64,000 nucleotides of DNA from Paenibacillus xylanexedens (GTDB lineage Bacteria; Bacillota; Bacilli; Paenibacillales; Paenibacillaceae): the NCBI RefSeq assembly GCF_017874615.1, contig NZ_JAGIKV010000028.1, forward strand, positions 1-64,000, written 5' to 3'. Position numbers and translations under genes: made by a program. This document shows positions 7,878 to 15,537 of the stretch, in pieces. The notes below the pieces were generated by a model. The model made no database searches, was not told where the DNA came from, and worked only from the letters and a program-made list of their open reading frames with translations. Each line of letters starts with the position of its first letter. Position 1 is the stretch's first letter.

Positions 7878-8008
7878 TTATTTATTGATTAGTTTCTTCA
7901 CATACTTTTCAGCCTTGTAATCTTTTTTACCTCATGAAGTTCTGCACTATTTGCCTCATTCCATGACTGCAATATCATCCTTGGCTCTGCTTCAATCTTA
8001 TCCTTCAC
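7878..8008 (-). pseudogene. Remnant of a small gene upstream of the PD-(D/E)XK gene
   Basis: On the minus strand a GTG-initiated frame from 8008 encodes about 27 residues of lysine/glutamate-rich helix and then appears to change frame. The continuing frame ends EKYVKKLINK with a stop at 7878-7880, just before the ribosome binding site of the next gene. The abutting stop and the shift suggest a truncated gene co-transcribed with the nuclease. Family unknown; it may be chance. Confidence 0.35.
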
Positions 8009-8035
8009 GCCCGAATATCATCTTTCTTAAATAAA

Positions 8036-8538
8036 TCAATCATTACTTATCAAATCATTACGATCTCGCAGCTTCACATGGTTTATACCAGCTAGTGTCT
8101 CACAAGGCTCCGTGAACTTGGCTGTAGCGATTAGAATAGCTCTCTTAGCTTTGTAGTACCGCATGTATGAGAACTTCTGATCAGAACTGACACCCACAGG
8201 ATTGCCAACGTGATACGCTTTGCTAGTACAACATTCCTGACACCTTCGCTATCAGTGAAAATCACATTTGCTTCGAAATCGCCGCTCCCTAGAATCATGT
8301 AGACTCCTGAATAGCTAAGCGCTCTATAAACAGTCTGTAAAGATACATCTCGAAAACCAGAACCATCTTCTATTTTGCCTATTTCATTCATAGTAGTAGC
8401 TTTTAATGCATAATTCTTTTCAGTAAAAATCGCTGTTCTCTTTTGTTTAGGCCGAAAACTCAAAACTAACAGCCCAGGCACAACAACCACTCCAACTACT
8501 GATGCAAATAAAACATAGACCATTAGAGCTACTTCCAT
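8036..8538 (-). pseudogene. Frameshifted Mrr-type restriction endonuclease with N-terminal membrane segment
   Basis: The frame starting at 8538 opens with a hydrophobic segment (MVYVLFASVVGVVVV), then a region matching the start of the Mrr catalytic domain: SGDFEANVIF and NVVLAKR. The frame then changes near 8207-8215. The rest of the domain continues in another frame from GNPVGVSSDQ to a stop at 8036, including KRAILIATAKFTEP and NHVKLRDRNDL, close to the family's ending (VVTN..FT..A....NNVxLwDRxxL). Two catalytic positions are altered as well: the usual Asp of the ADV motif is Asn, and the Gln of QAK is Leu. The gene is therefore both frame-broken and probably catalytically dead. It would have been a type IV-like restriction nuclease. 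Confidence 0.75.
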
Positions 8539-8749
8539 TATCGACTAGTAAAATTATACCGTATTTCTTCTGGAAATAAATCAATTGCACCCTCTATAAG
8601 TTTAAGCCAAGCGTCTTACCATAATACCCGCCTGTGAACCTCTCCCACTTGCGTAGTCGAAACATACAAAGTTCTACATATTTCTCTACTCTGCCTAAGA
8701 TTTCTTGATTTAATTTAAAACTTTCAATCAGTTCCATAATTTTAGTCAT
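8538..8749 (-). pseudogene. Small upstream gene of the Mrr-like unit, frameshifted and cut at its start by IS30
   Basis: The frame MTKIMELIESF begins at 8749, inside the target duplication of the IS element, and runs to a stop at 8594. About five codons before that stop a second frame takes over, continuing WLKLIEGAIDLFPEE to a TAA at 8538-8540 that overlaps the ATG of the Mrr-like gene as TAATG. The overlap implies translational coupling in an ancestral operon. Length would be about 70 residues. I do not recognise the family. Removing the IS places the start codon right after the 3' arm of the guaA terminator, so its true 5' end may already have been lost on integration. Confidence 0.5.
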
Positions 8750-9830
8750 GACGGATTGTAATATGAAGTGCGACACCTACTGGAAATAAATAAAAAATGG
8801 CCCATGGCCGGATTCGTGTAGAATGAAGTCACCACAACACCATTCACACAAGGAGAATCCAACCATGAGCTACAGACATCTTAGCATAATCGAACGTAGC
8901 AAGCTAGAAGTCCTCCACAGACAAGGTAGAAGCTCAAGAGCCATTGCGAAAGAACTGGGCAGGCATCCATCGACGATTTGTCGTGAGTTAGATCGGGTGA
9001 CTTCATCACATCCTTATCAGGCAGAACAAGCTCAGAATGCTTATGAGGAGCGTCGTAAGGCTTCAGTCTCTCCCGGGAATTGGTCCGATGCCTTGGCTGC
9101 TTCACTGGAGGAAAAATTGGAGGCAACGTGGTCTCCGGAACAAATCACCGAACGTTTCCGCATCGAAGGGCAGGATGCAGTCTCTTTCAAAACCATCTAT
9201 CGCTGGATCTATGCAGGGCGCCTGGTTCGAGGCGTATTACAGGTTCTTCGGCATAAGGGGAAGCGTCAGAAACCCGCAGAAACGCGCGGTAAATTCGCTA
9301 TTGGAAGGACTATTTCAGATCGCCCAAAAGAAGTCCGTTCCCGCGAAACATTTGGGCACTGGGAGCTGGATACCGTTGTATCGGGTCGTGGGAAAAGTAA
9401 AGGCTGTGTAGCTACGTTGATTGAACGCAAGACACGTTTATATACCGCTGTTCTCATGCCCGATCGCACCGCTTTGTCGATGGAGATTGCGCTCGGTGTA
9501 GCGATCTCACAGTATCCCACGGGAACCTTCCTCACAGCCACGGCTGACCGAGGCAAGGAGTTTGCATGCTATGCCCATCTGGAAACCACCCATAACCTAC
9601 ACGTTTATTTCGCTGATCCGTATTCATCCTGGCAACGTGGTTCCAACGAGAATGCGAATGGATTACTTCGAGAGTTTTTCCCTAAAGGTACCGATCTCGC
9701 AAGGGTTAATGATGATGATCTCGCCCATTCACTCGATCTAATAAATCACAGACCACGAAAATGCTTAGGTTGGAAGACCCCTCACGAATCTTTCGCAGAA
9801 GAACTGTCGCACTTGATTTGACAATCCGTC
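8750..9830 (+). mobile_element. Complete IS30-family insertion sequence
   Basis: 1081 bp. Terminal inverted repeats of 26 bp lie at 8750-8775 and 9805-9830; both begin GACGGATTGT, end AAGTGCGACA, and match at 23 of 26 positions. The right repeat overlaps the end of the transposase gene. Flanking TCAT at 8746-8749 and 9831-9834 is a 4-bp target duplication. The element carries one transposase gene. It is inserted between the guaA terminator and the small decayed gene of the Mrr-like unit. No second copy is present in the window. Confidence 0.93.
8865..9821 (+). CDS. IS30-family transposase
   Basis: 318 residues from an ATG at 8865 that follows AAGGAG by 9 nt; an in-frame ATG at 8823 lacks a good site. 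The N-terminal helix-turn-helix is the IS30 type (LSIIERSKLEVL, RSSRAIAKELGRHPSTICREL). The C-terminal half is a DDE integrase core: HWELDTVVSGRGK (first Asp), TADRGKEF (second Asp) and SSWQRGSNENANG with the catalytic Glu, followed by the LINHRPRKCLGWKTP ending typical of the family. The frame is intact, so the element may be active. The last codons lie in the right inverted repeat. Confidence 0.95.
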   Translation: MSYRHLSIIERSKLEVLHRQGRSSRAIAKELGRHPSTICRELDRVTSSHPYQAEQAQNAYEERRKASVSPGNWSDALAASLEEKLEATWSPEQITERFRIEGQDAVSFKTIYRWIYAGRLVRGVLQVLRHKGKRQKPAETRGKFAIGRTISDRPKEVRSRETFGHWELDTVVSGRGKSKGCVATLIERKTRLYTAVLMPDRTALSMEIALGVAISQYPTGTFLTATADRGKEFACYAHLETTHNLHVYFADPYSSWQRGSNENANGLLREFFPKGTDLARVNDDDLAHSLDLINHRPRKCLGWKTPHESFAEELSHLI

Positions 9831-9833
9831 TCA

Positions 9834-9881
9834 TAAAAAAAACTCCCTTCTATTTGCGAAACAACGCAGATAAAAGAGAGT
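9834..9881 (-). terminator. Terminator of the intact guaA
   Basis: On the minus strand ACTCTCTTTTATCTGCG pairs with CGCAAATAGAAGGGAGT (three mismatches or wobbles) around a short loop, followed by eight T. It is partly duplicated at the far side of the island (3248-3292). About 75 bp between this stem and the guaA stop (roughly 9890-9978) have no counterpart at the other junction and came with the island. Confidence 0.85.
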
Positions 9882-9993
9882 AATTTTTTGCACTCTATTG
9901 TTGAAGGTGTATACGTACTGTCCACGCAGCTAACGCCACAACCCCTGATGTTTCAAGGCTTCAAAGCGATTAACGGCATTAAGAGTCTATACC

Positions 9994-11532
9994 CTATTCC
10001 CACTCGATCGTTGCAGGTGGTTTGGAAGTTACGTCATAGACGATACGGTTTACGTTATCAACTTCGTTAACGATCCGTACGGAGATTTTCTCCAGCACAT
10101 CCCAAGGGATACGTGCCCAGTCCGCGGTCATACCGTCGATGGATGTTACAGCACGGATACCTACTGTGTAGGAATACGTACGCGCATCACCCATAACGCC
10201 GACACTCTTCATGTTCGGCAGGGCTGTGAAGTACTGCCAGATTTCGCGGTCGAGACCGGCTTTGGCAATCTCTTCACGCAGGATGTAGTCGGAATCACGA
10301 ACAATTTTGAGTTTCTCTTCGGTAACCTCACCAAGAACACGGATCGCAAGACCCGGACCAGGGAACGGCTGACGGTGTACAATTTCGTCCGGCAAGCCAC
10401 ACTCGGTACCGACTTTACGTACTTCATCTTTGAACAACGTGCTCAGTGGCTCGATCAGTTTGAAGTTCATGTCCTCAGGCAGACCGCCCACGTTGTGGTG
10501 GGATTTGATGGTCTGTGCAGTCGCTGTACCACTTTCTACGATGTCCGTATACAGTGTACCTTGCGCCAGGAATGCAAAATCATCGAACTGCTTGGACTCT
10601 TCGTCAAATACGTAAATAAACTCATTACCGATGATTTTACGTTTTTGTTCTGGATCATCCACGCCAGCCAGTTTGGACATGAAGCGCTCTTGTGCATCAA
10701 TTTTGACAACTTTCATGTCGAATTTGCCGACAAACGTCTCCATTACACTTTCTGCTTCGCCTTTGCGCAGCAGACCGTGGTCGATAAACATACATGTCAG
10801 TTGATCACCAATGGCTTTGTTAAGCAATGCAGCTACAACGGAAGAATCTACACCGCCGCTAAGCGCACACAGTACTTTACTGTCGCCCACTTTTTCACGA
10901 ATGTCTTTGATGGTGTCATCGATGAATGTCTCCATCGTCCAGTTGCCTTCGCAACCACAGATTTCGAACAGGAAGTTACGAATCATATCGTTACCGCGAA
11001 CAGAGTGACGTACCTCCGGATGGAACTGAACAGCATACAATTTACGCTCATCGTCACTCATGGCAGCGATTGGCGCACTTTCCGTGCCTGCATCCAGTTT
11101 GAAACCTGGAGGAAGTGTAACCACGTGGTCACCGTGACTCATCCATACCGTATGTTCGCCTTCAATGCCTTTTGTCAATGTAGATCCAGCAGCAAACTCA
11201 AGGTCTGCTTTACCGTACTCTCGCTTCTCGGAACGTTCTACTTTACCTTCGAGCTGCTGGGCCATAAGCTGCATTCCGTAGCAGATACCAAAGATTGGCA
11301 AGCCCAGGTCATAGACACCTGGGTCCACGTGTGGAGCATTCTCAGCGTATACGCTGGACGGACCACCCGAAAATACGATTCCTTTTGGTGCTATTTCTGC
11401 GATCTTTTCCGCCGGTGTATTATACGGCAAAAGCTCGCTGTATACGCCAAGATCCCGGATTCTTCTGGCGATTAACTGGTTGTATTGACCCCCGAAGTCA
11501 AGGACAACTACAATTTCATTCTGTTTATTCAT
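9994..11532 (-). CDS. guaA: GMP synthase (glutamine-hydrolysing)
   Basis: 512 residues, the full normal length. It converts XMP to GMP using ATP and glutamine, the last step of guanine nucleotide synthesis. The N-terminal class I glutamine amidotransferase domain shows GICYGMQLMAQ with the nucleophile Cys near residue 83 and the QFHPEV His-Glu pair. The ATP pyrophosphatase domain has the P-loop ALSGGVDSSVVA, and the C-terminal dimerisation domain ends PPATIEWE. Its last 62 codons appear to have been supplied by the integrated island. The protein is unchanged because all differences from the ancestral end are silent. The ribosome binding site GAGGGAGG precedes the ATG by 7 nt. Confidence 0.98.
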   Translation of the reverse strand: MNKQNEIVVVLDFGGQYNQLIARRIRDLGVYSELLPYNTPAEKIAEIAPKGIVFSGGPSSVYAENAPHVDPGVYDLGLPIFGICYGMQLMAQQLEGKVERSEKREYGKADLEFAAGSTLTKGIEGEHTVWMSHGDHVVTLPPGFKLDAGTESAPIAAMSDDERKLYAVQFHPEVRHSVRGNDMIRNFLFEICGCEGNWTMETFIDDTIKDIREKVGDSKVLCALSGGVDSSVVAALLNKAIGDQLTCMFIDHGLLRKGEAESVMETFVGKFDMKVVKIDAQERFMSKLAGVDDPEQKRKIIGNEFIYVFDEESKQFDDFAFLAQGTLYTDIVESGTATAQTIKSHHNVGGLPEDMNFKLIEPLSTLFKDEVRKVGTECGLPDEIVHRQPFPGPGLAIRVLGEVTEEKLKIVRDSDYILREEIAKAGLDREIWQYFTALPNMKSVGVMGDARTYSYTVGIRAVTSIDGMTADWARIPWDVLEKISVRIVNEVDNVNRIVYDVTSKPPATIEWE

Positions 11533-11562
11533 AACCGTGCCTCCCTCAATTCAATGAAACTA

Positions 11563-11592
11563 ATTATACGCAACGACAAAACATACCGTCAA
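11563..11592 (-). promoter_or_regulatory. guaA promoter
   Basis: On the minus strand TTGACG (11587-11592) and TATAAT (11563-11568) are separated by 18 bp, about 30 bp upstream of the guaA start codon. The leader is too short to hold a purine riboswitch. Confidence 0.82.
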
Positions 11593-11915
11593 GGAAAGGC
11601 GAAACTCCTTTTTTCGACATATCAAAACAGGATTACCAAATGCCTCTAAATATGAAATTTCGAATAGAAAAGCTTGCAGCAAGATGCTGGTTCAAGTGTA
11701 TGATCGTGGAAAGACGCCTCGTTCGCAACTCAGCGCGAAAGGCGTCTTATGTATGGCATGCAGCGATGAACCAAACGCTGCGTTTGAAAACAGTGCGCCA
11801 GCCAATGGCGATCTTCATCTGCCCACAAGTGGCCAAGCTCTATTGGAAAGCTAAAGCGAAAGCGATGTATGGCAGCTGCTTCGCATCTTTGGTGTAACGT
11901 TGTAACATCCTTGTG
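11593..11915. other. Intergenic region between guaA promoter and transglutaminase gene, with hairpins
   Basis: No convincing gene. At 11711-11748, AAGACGCCT and AGGCGTCTT form a strong stem with inner TTCGC/GCGAA pairs but no T run on either side. At 11899-11922, GTTGTAACA and TGTTACAAC pair across the transglutaminase stop codon, again without a T run. The first could be a weak terminator or an RNA-stability element for the transglutaminase operon. Confidence 0.5.
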
Positions 11916-14279
11916 TTACAACGCCTGCAACCGCCGGGCCAGCCGAAGTGCCCGGCGCAGGAAGTCCAGACTGTCCGCGCGCAGCGGACGGTCTGGCCCG
12001 TACAGCAGCCGTTCCCAGTCGGCTGCAAACCGCGCGATGTCCGCGCCGTCCGCGCCTGCGGCCAAAGCCGGTGACGCTGCATATTCACGCAGCGTAGTAC
12101 CCGGCGGCCGCGGGCCGTACCGGCGCGCGAGCGCGGCCCAGACCGGAGCGGCGGCACCCAGCAGCCGCTCGCGGTCTGGAAAGCTGCTGCGTGGCCACGC
12201 CAGCAGCAGCCTAATCCGCAGTGCGGGGCGTAGCCGCCGCATGCGGACCAGAGCAGCGGCGCCCAGCAGGGCCGCTGCCACAAGGGCTGCCGCGAGCCAT
12301 GGCTCCGCGGCAATGGCCCGTGCGCGGGCGAACAGCCATGCGCCCGCGTAACCCACTCCGCCGCTCGTATACGGCGGAGTCTCCGCAACAGGCTGCGCCC
12401 CGGCGAGCGCTGCGACACCTTCGCCCGCGCCTTGCGCCATTGTGAAGCCCGGCGTAGCCTCGAACGGCATCCAGCCTGCACCCGGAAAATATACCTCTAC
12501 CCAGGAATGTGCATCTCCTTGGGATATTAGGTACTGACCGGGTACATCTGGGTCAGCTAATCCAGGCCCAAAGCCTTTAACCCAGCGTGCTGGGATTCCC
12601 TCTGCACGAAGTAACACAATCATGGCTGTGGAGAAATGATTGCAGTACCCCTGCCGGGTAACGAATAGAAAATCGTCCACAAAATCTGTTCCTCGCGGTG
12701 GCATACGGGTATCCAGTGTATACTCGGCATGAGCAGCCAGATAAATTTTGACGGCTTGCACTGCGTCATACCGAGTCTCACTGCCTTGAATGATCTCCTT
12801 GGCGAGCGTCTGCACTCGACCAGGGAGTGATGTAGGCAATTGCAGATAGGTCCTCCGGATGGCTGCCGGATCTTTCCCTTTATTCGTTTCCCCAAGCAGA
12901 CGTAACTGTTCAGGTGATGCAACAGGAACCATGACGTCTGCCGAATAATTTTTAACTATCTTATCGTCCCCTGAGCTCGAGAGCCACAGTGTTGCCGAAT
13001 CGCGATTAGACAGCAAAGAAAACATGTTTTCCTGATTATCCTTGTTCTTATCCTGGAACGACACGTTGACCGGTATGCCCCCGGTAAAGAGTGGATTTGG
13101 CCCTTTCCACTCTCGCTGCATCGTAACGGTTTGGCGAATGCGACTCCAATAGGTTGGATTCTCCCATCCATCTGTGCGTAGCATTCCGGACGGACTGTTC
13201 GTTTCGAAGCTTTGACCCGGATCACTCCAAGTACTACCGTTATAATATGAACGGGTCTCCCCTCGCCAATACGTCACTTTTGGACTCTTTGCTATAAAAA
13301 AGATGGAGTTCCCCTGCACCAACGGTGCTCCCATAGGCGCGTCCGCTGTGCTATATCCCGTGACTGCCGTTGCAGCGGGGATACTACTGTGCTGAGTATA
13401 CCCTGCCCAGCGAGCTAGGCGTTCACCCATCTGCTCCAAAGATATGCGTTCCGGTTGAGGAATGGAAGCAAACTGGCCAGGTAACGCGGAGAGAAGCACC
13501 ATACCTGCGGAAGCAACAATAGTTACTGCACTCCAACGGCCATAGGGGCTGCCGCGATAACTCGGAGTCGTGACTCCTCCATTGAGACGTAGTAGCTGAA
13601 GCAGAGCCTGAATAAGAAAAGTCCATAGGACAGACCGTATTACGGAAGCATACACATCCAGCCCTGCAAAGGATTCAAGCAAAAGCAAATAGAGCAGCGT
13701 TGCACTGCCAAACAACATAACGCTTCGACGTAACAATACGAGGGATTGCACAGAAGCCATGAGCATACTCCAGCCGCACATCATGAACAAACCTCTCGTT
13801 TCTGTACTAATCGAGTGGAATCGCCAGTTATTTATAAACGTGTCCATATCCACTGAAAGTATCCCCGGGTATGCAACGGCCCAACGGACAGGATCACTTC
13901 CTCCGTACATCAGACATAGCGCAGTGAGTGCAATGAATAATCGGATCAGTACTCCGGTGATCCATCCTGTACGAATTAACCCCGCGAGCAACAATGTACC
14001 CGTTAATCCCGCCATTACGGACAAGAACCGTTCACTGCCCTGCTGATCTGATGATGTAACCGGATATATCCACTCCAGAGACAGTATAAGTAAAATGGCC
14101 GAAATAACAATTTTGTACAGGACAGGTACGCTCACATATCCCTCATCCTTTATATCCGTTACAGAATTCTGGTTCACAGCTTTATATACGGAATGGGCCG
14201 ATTCTATTCTCGTACGGTCCATTGACTCTAAGTCGACCACAGTGGAATTTGGTTGCTGGTTACCATTACGCTCCCACAT
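11916..14279 (-). CDS. Membrane transglutaminase-like protein (DUF3488/TgpA type)
   Basis: 787 residues. About six hydrophobic segments lie in residues 50-260, followed by an extracytoplasmic domain with a transglutaminase-like core: QGYCNHFSTAM (nucleophile Cys546), GIPARWVKGF and DAHSWVEVYF (His591), then GWMPFEATPGF. A further membrane segment near residue 660 leads to a cytoplasmic Ala/Arg-rich tail of the DUF4129 kind. The third gene of a MoxR-DUF58-transglutaminase operon, it overlaps the DUF58 gene by 14 bp. Such operons are widespread and thought to act on the cell surface or peptidoglycan; the substrate is unknown. The last 560 bp are strikingly richer in G+C than the rest of the gene. 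Confidence 0.9.
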   Translation of the reverse strand: MWERNGNQQPNSTVVDLESMDRTRIESAHSVYKAVNQNSVTDIKDEGYVSVPVLYKIVISAILLILSLEWIYPVTSSDQQGSERFLSVMAGLTGTLLLAGLIRTGWITGVLIRLFIALTALCLMYGGSDPVRWAVAYPGILSVDMDTFINNWRFHSISTETRGLFMMCGWSMLMASVQSLVLLRRSVMLFGSATLLYLLLLESFAGLDVYASVIRSVLWTFLIQALLQLLRLNGGVTTPSYRGSPYGRWSAVTIVASAGMVLLSALPGQFASIPQPERISLEQMGERLARWAGYTQHSSIPAATAVTGYSTADAPMGAPLVQGNSIFFIAKSPKVTYWRGETRSYYNGSTWSDPGQSFETNSPSGMLRTDGWENPTYWSRIRQTVTMQREWKGPNPLFTGGIPVNVSFQDKNKDNQENMFSLLSNRDSATLWLSSSGDDKIVKNYSADVMVPVASPEQLRLLGETNKGKDPAAIRRTYLQLPTSLPGRVQTLAKEIIQGSETRYDAVQAVKIYLAAHAEYTLDTRMPPRGTDFVDDFLFVTRQGYCNHFSTAMIVLLRAEGIPARWVKGFGPGLADPDVPGQYLISQGDAHSWVEVYFPGAGWMPFEATPGFTMAQGAGEGVAALAGAQPVAETPPYTSGGVGYAGAWLFARARAIAAEPWLAAALVAAALLGAAALVRMRRLRPALRIRLLLAWPRSSFPDRERLLGAAAPVWAALARRYGPRPPGTTLREYAASPALAAGADGADIARFAADWERLLYGPDRPLRADSLDFLRRALRLARRLQAL

Positions 14280-15537
14280 CCGTTACCCCCACCTTTCCCA
14301 ATGAAGATAACGCAACGTCTGTAACCGCATGGATCGGCACCCCGCTGTGACGAAGCCGCTCCAAGCTTAAGCTGTCATATCCCAATCCATTCATCAATCT
14401 ATCCGTTGATCCTAATTGGTTTTGGTTCTGGTCCGCTTCAGTCAATTGCACCTCTACACGATAACCCGACCCGATTGCAGTTATGATCCATTCGGCCAGA
14501 ACCGGGTCCATCTTGCCTGTGAGAACCACAATTCGCGACCCGCTCGTCAGTCCATCCAGCATCTCCGTTCGAAGCGAAACAGAGCCTGATTGTGTTTTGG
14601 ATATTCGTGCCTCCGCTAACTTGTCCAGTCCATGATTCTCATCATCTGCATGAAACGGCCCATGTTGCCATTGATCTTGTGCATCATAGCTCTTATCGCC
14701 GCCTTCCATCCACAGATGATAAGGAATGTCCTCCCGTTCAGCAGTATGAATCCAGCGGGCAGCTGCACGAACCACTCGTTCAAAAGCAGGTGAATCCATG
14801 ATCTCCCGCTGTTTTACGTCATAACCCGACGCGCCTTCATACACAAGGATGCCGAGCGAAGCCAGATCCGTGGTATCAGGCAGAAAGGTCTGAAGTTGTC
14901 CCGTTTTGGCTGTACTTTTCCAATGAACTCGTCCCAATGGGTCACCCTGCTGATATTCACGGAACTCAGGGCTACGGTTACCCTGACTATTTCTTCGCTC
15001 CGACAGAGTCCCTTCGATCATCGCTGCGAATTCTACCGAGTCCCCCTTCCCCCAAGCCGTTGCTTGAGGAACAACAATCAGGGGTGTACCTCCTGCGGTC
15101 TCTGCGGAGAGGGTATTCCAGCCAAACATATCACCCCAATACAATCTGCCCGTATCCCATCTGTAGACTCCTCGACGTAACCCAGAACATTCATATTGAT
15201 AGGAAAATTGTCGCCGTGTTCCCGGGAAAATCAATTTGCGATGAACACCTGCAGGTGTGTTCTCACACAGAACGATCCATAACAATGGAATACGGCAATT
15301 GAATTCCAGTTCGACCAGAACCCGTACCTGCTCGCCTGCCTCAATCCGGTTCGTATGTATTTTCCGACGGATGTGAATACGCCGTGGTCCGAACCAATGG
15401 AGAAGCAGACCTCCTGTGAACATCAAGAAAGCCATAACGGATAGAAACAACGCCGCTTTGCCCCCATGCCACTTATACAAGGAAGCAAAAGCCACCACCA
15501 AGACAGCACTCACAATCCGTTGTCCCAGCGCAGTCAT
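14266..15537 (-). CDS. DUF58 domain membrane-anchored protein
   Basis: 423 residues. Two hydrophobic segments at the N-terminus (about 8-24 and 30-48) are followed by a beta-rich part and the DUF58 signature YQQGDPLGRVHWKSTAKTGQ near residues 190-215. The C-terminal half resembles a von Willebrand A fold, as in other members. It overlaps the MoxR gene by 4 bp (ATGA) and the transglutaminase by 14 bp, so the three are translated together. DUF58 proteins are regular partners of MoxR ATPases and probably act as adaptor or chaperone clients at the membrane. Confidence 0.9.
   Translation of the reverse strand: MTALGQRIVSAVLVVAFASLYKWHGGKAALFLSVMAFLMFTGGLLLHWFGPRRIHIRRKIHTNRIEAGEQVRVLVELEFNCRIPLLWIVLCENTPAGVHRKLIFPGTRRQFSYQYECSGLRRGVYRWDTGRLYWGDMFGWNTLSAETAGGTPLIVVPQATAWGKGDSVEFAAMIEGTLSERRNSQGNRSPEFREYQQGDPLGRVHWKSTAKTGQLQTFLPDTTDLASLGILVYEGASGYDVKQREIMDSPAFERVVRAAARWIHTAEREDIPYHLWMEGGDKSYDAQDQWQHGPFHADDENHGLDKLAEARISKTQSGSVSLRTEMLDGLTSGSRIVVLTGKMDPVLAEWIITAIGSGYRVEVQLTEADQNQNQLGSTDRLMNGLGYDSLSLERLRHSGVPIHAVTDVALSSLGKVGVTDVGA

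Larger units (their letters stand above)
3517..10183. mobile_element. Genomic island integrated at the 3' end of guaA
   Basis: The island lies between a displaced guaA 3' end (3312-3516) and the intact guaA (9994-11532), whose own 3' end is the near-identical second copy. Terminators are duplicated too (3248-3292 and 9834-9881). The DNA in between is more AT-rich than its neighbours. It carries two nuclease-like genes, a broken Mrr-type nuclease gene, other decayed reading frames and an IS30-family element, all native genes oriented like guaA. The 3' end of guaA is a known target of tyrosine-recombinase islands. No integrase, excisionase or replication gene is recognisable, so the element appears to be an immobile remnant. 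The exact crossover lies somewhere in the shared 190 bp. Confidence 0.88.

Noticed and set aside
8746..9850. Apparent ribosome binding site GAAGGGAG of the small decayed gene before IS insertion
   Set aside because: It is the 3' arm of the guaA terminator. The match to a Shine-Dalgarno sequence is probably fortuitous, so the small gene was not called intact.
10375..11475. 366-codon open frame on the plus strand opposite guaA
   Set aside because: It is antisense to an unmistakable, conserved gene and has no ribosome binding site or recognisable protein features. It results from codon bias in guaA.
11711..11748. Rho-independent terminator of the transglutaminase operon
   Set aside because: The stem is strong, but neither side has a T run, so it is listed only as a hairpin.
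11640..11897. 85-codon plus-strand frame between guaA and the transglutaminase gene
   Set aside because: No ribosome binding site, it spans a strong hairpin (11711-11748), and the peptide resembles nothing.
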